A stretch of DNA of 35,931 bases from JBASRP01 sp044866075 (GTDB taxonomy: Bacteria > Actinomycetota > AC-67). Where the stretch lies: assembly GCA_044866075.1 (NCBI GenBank), contig JBIOTQ010000028.1:1-35931 (forward strand), in the 5' to 3' direction. The notes under the pieces were generated by a model. It saw nothing but the letters and a program-made list of their open reading frames with translations. It did no database searches and was not told the origin of the DNA. The translations under genes were made by a program, and so were the position numbers. Below are positions 30,944-35,931 of the stretch, piece after piece (within the stretch, counting starts at the first letter, position 1; every line of letters begins with the position of its first letter).

Positions 30944-32071
30944 ATGGATTTCGTTTTCACGCCGGAACAAGAGGCTTTCCGCGCCGAGGCGCGCGCGTGG
31001 CTCGAGGCGCACGTGCCTCGCGAACCGTTCCTATCGTTCGATACGCGCGCCGGGTGGGAGCAGCACCGTTCGTGGGAACGAACGCTCGCCGACGCGCGGT
31101 GGTCCGTCGTGGACTGGCCCGAGGAGTACGGCGGCCGCGGCGTCGACCTCATCCGGTGGCTGATCTTCGAGGAGGAGTACTGGGCCTCCGGTGCGCCGGG
31201 CCGCGTAAACCAGAACGGCATCTTCCTGCTTGGCCCGGTCCTCCGCGAGTACGGCACCGCCGAGCAGAAGGCCCGCTTCCTGCCGCGCATCGCGCGGTCG
31301 GACGACATCTGGTGCCAGGGATGGTCCGAGCCGAACTCCGGCAGCGATCTCGCGTCGCTCACCTCGCGCGGCGTCCGCGACGGCGACGACTGGGTTCTCA
31401 CAGGACAGAAGACGTGGTGCTCGCGCGGCGCGTACGCGGAGTGGATGTTCGGGATCTTCCGCACAGAGCCGGGATCGGAGCGGCACCGCGGGCTCTCGTA
31501 CATCTTGGTTCCGCTCGACGCGCCCGGCGTGACGGTACGCCCGATCGCGCAGCTCGACGGCGAAGCGGGATTCGCCGAGATCTTCCTCGACGAGGTTCGC
31601 GTTCCCGTCACCAACACGCTCGGCGCGGCGGGAGAAGGCTGGAAGATCGCGATGTCGACCACCGCGTTCGAGCGCGGCGTCGTCTTGCGGTCGCCGGGCC
31701 GATTCATGGCGACGTCGCAACGCCTCGTCGACGTGTACAAGGCTCGGCGCGACGATGCTCCGCCGGCGTTACGCGACGAGGTGACACGCGCGTGGATGGA
31801 TGCCGACGCCTACCGAATCCACACCTACATGGACGTGTCGCGCTTCCTCGCCGGAGCCGAGATGGGCGCGGAAACGAGCCTCAACAAGATCTTCTGGTCC
31901 GAGATGGACCTGCGCATGCATCGCACCGCGCTGGAGCTGCTCGGCGAGGACGACGACCCGCGCTGGCTCGATGGGTTCTACTTCTCGCTCGCCGGGCCGA
32001 TCTACGCGGGAACGAACGAGATCCAGCGGAACATCGTCGCCGAGCGTGTCCTCGGCCTCCCGCGAGGCTGA
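30944..32071 (+). CDS. Acyl-CoA dehydrogenase, long catalytic subunit (FadE-type)
   Basis: A 375-residue FAD-dependent acyl-CoA dehydrogenase, putting a double bond next to the thioester. It resembles the mycobacterial steroid enzymes such as FadE30 (WCQGWSEPNSGSDLASL, RHRGLSYILVPLDAPGV, and TNEIQRNIVAERVLGLPR near the end). The MCAD-type base is absent (IYAGTNE, Ala where MCAD has Glu), but E243 in AFERGVV sits at the helix-G position used as base in isovaleryl- and long-chain enzymes. It is the first gene of a three-gene operon, 4 bases before a short subunit, which suggests a heteromer like FadE26/27 or FadE31/32. I cannot assign the exact substrate; a ring-derived or side-chain CoA ester is inferred from the shared operator. 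Confidence 0.87.
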   Translation: MDFVFTPEQEAFRAEARAWLEAHVPREPFLSFDTRAGWEQHRSWERTLADARWSVVDWPEEYGGRGVDLIRWLIFEEEYWASGAPGRVNQNGIFLLGPVLREYGTAEQKARFLPRIARSDDIWCQGWSEPNSGSDLASLTSRGVRDGDDWVLTGQKTWCSRGAYAEWMFGIFRTEPGSERHRGLSYILVPLDAPGVTVRPIAQLDGEAGFAEIFLDEVRVPVTNTLGAAGEGWKIAMSTTAFERGVVLRSPGRFMATSQRLVDVYKARRDDAPPALRDEVTRAWMDADAYRIHTYMDVSRFLAGAEMGAETSLNKIFWSEMDLRMHRTALELLGEDDDPRWLDGFYFSLAGPIYAGTNEIQRNIVAERVLGLPRG

Positions 32072-32075
32072 GCGC

Positions 32076-32978
32076 ATGGAAGCCGTCTTCAGCGACGAGC
32101 AGCGACTCTTCCAACGAACGGTGCGCGAGTTCCTCGAGAAGGAGTGCCCGCCGGAAGCCGTGCGCGCGGCGGTGTCGGCGGAGGCCGGGTGGTCGTTCGG
32201 GCGCTGGAAGGGCCTGGCCGATCTCGGCGTCGTCGGGCTGACCGCGCCGGAGTCATACGGCGGGCTCGGCAAAGACGAGACCGATCTCGTCCTCCTACTC
32301 GAAGAGGCCGGGCGGGCGGTCCTGCCCGAGCCGCTTGCGGAGACCGCAGGCGTCGCACTCCCCACGCTGGCGGCGTCGGGCGTGGACGGGATCGACGGCT
32401 GGCTGCGGCGCGTCGTCGACGGCGAAGTCCTCGCGACCGTGACCAGGGCGGGTAGCGGCGTGACGATCCGCTTCGCAGACAAAGACGGATGGCACCACGA
32501 CGTGTCCGTTGCGTCCGCGAGCCTTCCTGGGAGCACCGATCCGCTGCCCTTTGACCGTGCTGCGTTCGCGACCGCGGCCGAGCTATGCGGGATCGCCGAT
32601 CGCGTGATCGAGATGGCCGCGGCTTACGCGAAGGAGCGACAACAGTTCGGAAGGCAGATCGGGTCGTTCCAAGCCGTGAAGCATCTACTGGCAGACGCGC
32701 TCCTTGGGCTCGACTTCGCGCGCCCGGAGGTCTATCGGGCCGCCTGTGCGCTCGCGCAGGGCTCCGAGAACGCCCGCCGCGACATCTCGCTGGCGAAGGC
32801 GCGCGCGTCGGAAGCGACGGTGAACGCGTGCCGTGCCGCGTTGCAGGTGCACGGCGCGATCGGCTACACGCACGAGCACGACCTGCATCTGTGGCTGACG
32901 AAGGGGTTCGCGCTTGCGCGCAAGTGGGGCATCGCGGCGTGGCATCGCGAGCGCGTCGCGCGAGCCGTCCTCGACTGA
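32076..32978 (+). CDS. Acyl-CoA dehydrogenase, short subunit lacking a catalytic base
   Basis: A 300-residue acyl-CoA dehydrogenase with a shrunken middle beta-domain (residues about 105-155), 70-80 residues shorter than a standard member. The N-terminal helices (FSDEQRLFQRTVREFLEKE) and C-terminal helical domain with the FAD contact RQQFGRQIGSFQAVKHL (key: RxQFGRxIGxFQ) and LQVHGAIGYTHEHDLH are kept. By-eye alignment puts Ala162 where IVD/LCAD types have the catalytic Glu, and the MCAD-type Y-E-G-T is missing too. It is therefore likely a structural or FAD-binding partner of the subunit upstream. In M. tuberculosis such short FadEs form alpha2-beta2 complexes. The ATG is 4 bases after the upstream stop. 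Confidence 0.85.
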   Translation: MEAVFSDEQRLFQRTVREFLEKECPPEAVRAAVSAEAGWSFGRWKGLADLGVVGLTAPESYGGLGKDETDLVLLLEEAGRAVLPEPLAETAGVALPTLAASGVDGIDGWLRRVVDGEVLATVTRAGSGVTIRFADKDGWHHDVSVASASLPGSTDPLPFDRAAFATAAELCGIADRVIEMAAAYAKERQQFGRQIGSFQAVKHLLADALLGLDFARPEVYRAACALAQGSENARRDISLAKARASEATVNACRAALQVHGAIGYTHEHDLHLWLTKGFALARKWGIAAWHRERVARAVLD

Positions 32979-32980
32979 GG

Positions 32981-33352
32981 ATGTCTGCGGCGGACTGGTA
33001 CATCGCGCTTTTCACGTTCGGGTCGGGCGCCGGCATCATCGGGTTCTGGGTCGCGACGTTCGCGCGACGCCGGTTCGATGAGGTCGCCGCCGGCCGCGAG
33101 GACATCAGGTTCCATGTCATCGCCGAGCTCGTCACCGGCGCGATCCTGGTCGCCGGCGCGATCGCGATCCTCGCGGACGCTGAGAGCCGCACGGCCCTCC
33201 TGTTGTCGACGCTCGGCCTCGGGTTGCTCGTCTACTCGCTCATCCAATCGCCCGGGCACTACATGGCAACGAAGAATCGGAGGATGGTGGCAACGTTCGT
33301 CGCGACGTGGCTGTTCGCGCTTCCGGCCATCGTCTTACGCCTCGTCGCCTGA
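32981..33352 (+). CDS. Small four-helix membrane protein, unknown function
   Basis: A 123-residue protein with four hydrophobic segments (about residues 6-27, 45-65, 70-88 and 103-121) and short polar links. A basic patch FARRRFDE follows helix 1. It is not a family I can name. The start is an ATG 2 bases after the short dehydrogenase subunit, with TGAGG overlapping the stop as a possible ribosome site, so it is the third gene of that operon and under operator 3. A role in substrate entry or as a membrane anchor is pure inference. The stop abuts that of the converging lipoprotein gene. Confidence 0.68.
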   Translation: MSAADWYIALFTFGSGAGIIGFWVATFARRRFDEVAAGREDIRFHVIAELVTGAILVAGAIAILADAESRTALLLSTLGLGLLVYSLIQSPGHYMATKNRRMVATFVATWLFALPAIVLRLVA

Positions 33353-34303
33353 CTAGTGACAGGTTGCGGACCCGGCGTCCGTGAACGTCTTGCCCGCCTC
33401 CGGAACGAAACGCCAGTCGTATGAGTTGCGGTGCAACGTCAACGTGAGGATCCCGTACGTCCCGAAGTTCCGCGCCTCGCTGTTCGGCCGTGGCAGGCGG
33501 AACGGATAGCGGCTGCGCCCGCCGGTCCCGACGACGAACTCGCGGATGCCGCGCGCGGGGTCGGCGCGCCCGAGCGCATCTTGCGGCGCGAACCGCTCGT
33601 AGTCGTGGTCGTGGCCGACCAGCACGACATCGGCGCCCGCCGCGTAGAGGGTTCGCCAGAAGGCGATGTATGTCTCGTCGTCGCCGTGCAGGCCCGACGA
33701 GAAGCGAGGATGGTGCCAGTAGGCGAGCGTGCACGACGCCGTGTGGGCCGCGAGGTCCGCGCGCAACCAGCGTTCTTGAGGCGACCCGCGTCCGCATCCG
33801 CCGACCGCGCCGCAGTTGGAGTTCAGCGCGATCAGATGCCAGGCACCGATGTCGTACGAGTAGTAGCCGCGCGCGGGCGCGCCGGCCCGCCGGCCGAAGT
33901 ATGCGAAGTACCCCGCCGCCTGGGGCGTGCCGTACTCGTGATTGCCCGGGACCGGATAGGTGATGTCGAGCACGCGGCCCCAGGACGGAGCGTACGAGTG
34001 GCGATAGTCCGCGAGGGATCCGCCCTCATACTGGTTGTCGCCGAGCGGCAGGACGGCCGCGTACTCGCCGTCGACGAGCAGGTTGGACGTGTACTTTTGA
34101 CGGCACGCACCGCGCGTCCCGTCCCCGCCGTTGAAAGCGTTGATGCCCGGATCGCACGCGATGTCGCCGGCCGCGGCGATGACGGGATCGGGCATCGTGC
34201 TCGCGTGCGTAGGCGTCGGGTCTCGCGAGCTTTGTGAGGCGGGGCCTGGCGAGCCGCTGCACGCACCGAGCAACAGCGCCCCGATGAGGGCGGCGCGAAA
34301 CAT
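33353..34303 (-). CDS. Lipoprotein metallophosphoesterase (purple acid phosphatase-like)
   Basis: A 316-residue calcineurin-like phosphoesterase. A short lipoprotein signal is present (MFRAALIGALLLGAC, lipobox LLGAC with Cys15 as lipid anchor), followed by a Ser/Pro-rich linker, so the enzyme is on the outer face of the cell membrane. Metal motifs are AAGDIACD (start of GDxH-like motif), LPLGDNQYEGG (GDxxY), VPGNHEYG (GNHE), YWHHPRFSS and VLVGHDHDYER (GHDHxYER, typical of purple acid phosphatases). The last is the best guide to family. No ring or steroid link is evident; phosphate scavenging is plausible. It starts at 34303, 13 bases after the luciferase-like gene, and may be read with it. 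Confidence 0.85.
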   Translation of the reverse strand: MFRAALIGALLLGACSGSPGPASQSSRDPTPTHASTMPDPVIAAAGDIACDPGINAFNGGDGTRGACRQKYTSNLLVDGEYAAVLPLGDNQYEGGSLADYRHSYAPSWGRVLDITYPVPGNHEYGTPQAAGYFAYFGRRAGAPARGYYSYDIGAWHLIALNSNCGAVGGCGRGSPQERWLRADLAAHTASCTLAYWHHPRFSSGLHGDDETYIAFWRTLYAAGADVVLVGHDHDYERFAPQDALGRADPARGIREFVVGTGGRSRYPFRLPRPNSEARNFGTYGILTLTLHRNSYDWRFVPEAGKTFTDAGSATCH

Positions 34304-34316
34304 CTCGACGGCGAGT

Positions 34317-35447
34317 CTACGCGCCGGTTGCGACCGCTGCTGCGTCGCGGAAACGCGACGTGCGATGGACCGGATCCGGATCGAGCTTCGGGATCACATG
34401 TTTCCCGAACAAACGCACCGTTTCGATCGCGGCGTCGATCGGCATCGAGATCGGCAAACCGAACACGACCTGATCGCATCCGACGCTCTCGTATTTCTTC
34501 ACCTGCTCGAGCACCTCGTCGGGGTCACCGCAGAGCATGTAGCCCTCGTTGATACGCCATTCGACCTGCTCGAGGTCCGGTTCGGGAAGTGTCTTCGGCC
34601 ACGCCGGCACGTGCTCGGGCTTCGGGAACGTGTCGTGGTAACGGAACACCAGGCTCTGTAGCCGGCCGCTTCCCATCCCCGCCGCGACCTCGCGGGCCTT
34701 CCGGCCGTCCTCGAGACACACGACCGAGTTCGTGATCATCACGTTGTCGTTGACGTAGTCGCCCAGCGGCTCGGCCTGGGCGACTCCCTTCTTGTACGAC
34801 TCGACCACTCCCGACATCGCTTTGGCGGCGGAGAAGTTGAAACCGATCGCGCCGACGCCCGATCGACCCGCCTTTTCGTAGGTCGGCGGGTTCCCGGCGG
34901 CCTGCCAGATCGGCGGGTGCGGCTTGCGCCACGGCTTCGGCAGCACGTTGCGCGGCGGGACCTCGAAATAGTCGCCCTTGAACGAGTACTCGGTCTGGCG
35001 CCACATCTTCGGAAACTCTTTCAGCACCTCTTCGAGCATCGGCTTGGTGTCGTCCGTCGACGGGATCATGAAGCCGGTCACCTCGCGCGAACCGGCGCCG
35101 CGGCCCACGCCGAACTCGAAGCGGCCGTCGGACAGGTGGTCCATCATCGCGACGCGTTCGGCCACGCGAACGGGATGATTCACCGGCGGAGAGATGTTCC
35201 AGATTGCCGAGCCGAGGTGGATCCGATCGGTCACGCCGGCCAGGTACGCCAAGAACACTTCGCTTGCCGAGAGGTGCGAGTACTCGTCGAGGAAGTGATG
35301 CTCGGAGACCCAGATGTACTTGAAGCCGGACTCGTCGGCTGCCTTCGCCAGGGCGACGTCGTTCATCAGGGAGGTGTGCTCGAAGTTGGGGTCTTTCTCG
35401 AGGCTGCGCTGGGCAACGTGACCCTGAAGGAAGATGCCGAACTCCAT
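34317..35447 (-). CDS. Luciferase-like flavin/F420-dependent oxidoreductase
   Basis: A 376-residue TIM-barrel protein of the bacterial luciferase-like (LLM) family, using FMN or F420. Landmarks are MEFGIFLQGH at strand 1, FKYIWVSEHHFLDEYSHLSA (key: SEHHFLDEY), LGSAIWNISPPVNHPVRVAERVAMMDHLSDGR (key: HPVRVAE and DHLSDGR), FGVGRGAGS and, later, GDPDEVLEQV. AGGAG lies 7 bases before the ATG at 35447. A KstR-type box lies 62 bases upstream, which connects it to cholesterol or steroid catabolism; the KstR regulon of mycobacteria also contains an LLM gene (Rv3520c), though I cannot claim orthology. Substrate unknown. Confidence 0.84.
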   Translation of the reverse strand: MEFGIFLQGHVAQRSLEKDPNFEHTSLMNDVALAKAADESGFKYIWVSEHHFLDEYSHLSASEVFLAYLAGVTDRIHLGSAIWNISPPVNHPVRVAERVAMMDHLSDGRFEFGVGRGAGSREVTGFMIPSTDDTKPMLEEVLKEFPKMWRQTEYSFKGDYFEVPPRNVLPKPWRKPHPPIWQAAGNPPTYEKAGRSGVGAIGFNFSAAKAMSGVVESYKKGVAQAEPLGDYVNDNVMITNSVVCLEDGRKAREVAAGMGSGRLQSLVFRYHDTFPKPEHVPAWPKTLPEPDLEQVEWRINEGYMLCGDPDEVLEQVKKYESVGCDQVVFGLPISMPIDAAIETVRLFGKHVIPKLDPDPVHRTSRFRDAAAVATGA

Positions 35448-35489
35448 GCGCTACTCCTCTCGGCGGGCCACCCCCCTGCCGGTACGGGC

Positions 35490-35503
35490 GACCTGGCCAG
35501 GTC
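35490..35503. promoter_or_regulatory. 14-base perfect palindrome in the leader of the luciferase-like gene
   Basis: GACCTGGCCAGGTC lies 6 bases from the KstR-type box and 42 bases from the ATG at 35447. It would fall at or just after the transcription start predicted from CTATAT (minus strand, 35512-35507). It could be a second operator. Confidence 0.45.
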
Positions 35504-35509
35504 AGGATA

Positions 35510-35523
35510 TAGAACACGTTCTA
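35510..35523. promoter_or_regulatory. KstR-type operator
   Basis: TAGAACACGTTCTA matches the KstR consensus TNNAACNNGTTNNA at every fixed base and extends to full 6-base arms. KstR is the TetR-family repressor of cholesterol catabolism genes in actinobacteria. It overlaps a probable -10 (CTATAT) for the minus-strand luciferase-like gene. Confidence 0.8.
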
Positions 35524-35573
35524 ATTCTTCAAACCCACGGCGAGGATCGGGAGATCGGCACCTGGTGTGGCCG

Positions 35574-35659
35574 CCCTGTCAACACGCGTTGAAACGTCAC
35601 GACGTTTGAGCAGGTGAGGGCGTCTCTTTTGAGCGAGGATTCAATGCGCGTTGACAGGG
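35574..35659. repeat. 86-base element with 20-base imperfect inverted ends
   Basis: The arms 35574-35593 and 35640-35659 pair at 18 of 20 bases, plus one G-T wobble and one A-C mismatch (outer ends CCCTGTCAAC and GTTGACAGGG). Between them lies a second inverted repeat, AAACGTC-AC-GACGTTT (35592-35607), and TTTGAGC occurs twice. No coding frame is evident. It sits between the SDR stop (35692) and the KstR box. It could be a small mobile element (MITE-like), a structured RNA or a large terminator for the SDR gene. Confidence 0.6.
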
Positions 35660-35691
35660 TCCTCCGATCGGCCTCGGTGACCCGGAGCCTC

Positions 35692-35931
35692 CTACGGATG
35701 CTGCGCGCTGACGGAGACGACCTCGCCGGTCATGTAGCTCGAGTAATCGCTGGCCAGGAAGACAATCACGTTCGCGACCTCCCAGGGTTCGGCGGCCCGG
35801 CCGAACGCCTCGCGCGCCCGCAGCTCCTGGAGCGTCTCCTCGGCCACGACCTTCGCCAGGAACGGCGTCTCGGCGAACGAGGGCGCCACGCAATTCACGC
35901 GCACGCCGGACGTCGCTGCCTCCATGGCGGC
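35692..35931 (-). CDS. C-terminal part of a short-chain dehydrogenase/reductase (5' end outside window)
   Basis: The frame is open to the window edge (Ala-Ala before the Met at 35925), so this is the tail of a gene whose start is beyond the window. VRVNCVAPSFAETPFL matches the region after the catalytic YxxxK of SDRs (usual ...RVNAVAPG...), with Ser in place of the PG glycine. The end, EPWEVANVIVFLASDYSSYMTGEVVSVSAQHP (key: WEVANVIVFLASD and MTGEVVSV), is the usual SDR C-terminus. The catalytic residues lie outside. It differs in sequence from the SDR at 1084-1866. The 86-base inverted-repeat element follows its stop by 32 bases. Confidence 0.82.
   Translation of the reverse strand, partial: AAMEAATSGVRVNCVAPSFAETPFLAKVVAEETLQELRAREAFGRAAEPWEVANVIVFLASDYSSYMTGEVVSVSAQHP

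Noticed and set aside
1..35931. CRISPR arrays, tRNA or rRNA genes, insertion sequences, prophage or defence genes
   Set aside because: I looked for regular repeats, cloverleaf-like stretches, transposase and phage motifs in the intergenic spaces and found none. The only repeat-like element is at 35574-35659.

Overview
This window looks like chromosomal DNA from a high-GC actinobacterium, probably a soil or environmental Actinomycetota outside the well-studied mycobacteria. The evidence is the GC-rich, densely packed genes with frequent GTG/TTG starts and 4-base ATGA/GTGA overlaps, the presence of mycobacterial-type steroid genes, and two wax ester/diacylglycerol acyltransferases. I see no rRNA, tRNA, CRISPR array, transposase or phage gene. 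No stretch over 300 bases lacks a gene.

The main theme is breakdown of steroids and related cyclic acyl-CoAs. Bases 5367-8812 carry echA20-ipdA-ipdB-ipdC in the gene order of M. tuberculosis Rv3550-Rv3553, which opens the last two (C/D) steroid rings. A second operon on the minus strand (27974 to 25205) encodes a DUF35 zinc-ribbon/OB-fold protein, a lipid-transfer-type thiolase and a FadA6-like thiolase. A third (30944-33352) encodes a long and a short acyl-CoA dehydrogenase subunit and a small membrane protein. All three operons carry the same inverted repeat, TCTGAC-N5-GTCAGA, 10-15 bases before the likely start codon, and none has a clear Shine-Dalgarno sequence. This looks like one regulon with leaderless mRNAs under a single repressor. 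The motif is unlike the published KstR2 box. A separate site at 35510-35523 fits the KstR consensus TNNAACNNGTTNNA and precedes a luciferase-like oxidoreductase gene.

Layout: 3-473 end of a sulfatase; 522-923 hypothetical; 1084-2342 SDR and SnoaL-like pair; 2409-5336 aminotransferase, cupin and membrane protein; 5367-8812 ipd operon; 8809-10207 TrmH/SpoU methyltransferase and acetoacetate-decarboxylase-like protein; 10320-14156 a 1278-residue tandem-cyclase/AAA/TPR protein; 14198-15124 secreted protein; 15287-18309 FadD19-like ligase translationally coupled to a WS/DGAT; 18413-20704 alpha/beta hydrolase, GrpB-like and DUF3291 proteins; 20803-23646 Tat-exported metallophosphoesterase and serine hydrolase; 23694-25100 second WS/DGAT; 25205-27974 thiolase operon; 28113-30831 small secreted protein, DapB-like dehydrogenase and two DUF1326 proteins; 30944-33352 acyl-CoA dehydrogenase operon; 33353-35447 lipoprotein phosphoesterase and luciferase-like oxidoreductase; 35692 to the edge, end of an SDR.

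Taken together, the ligase can activate a steroid side-chain acid, the dehydrogenases, Ltp/DUF35 and FadA6 can carry out beta-oxidation-type steps, and EchA20/IpdAB/IpdC can open the remaining rings. The WS/DGATs could store acyl groups as neutral lipid. Genes for ring A/B cleavage, FadD3, IpdF, FadE30 and the regulators themselves are not in the window.
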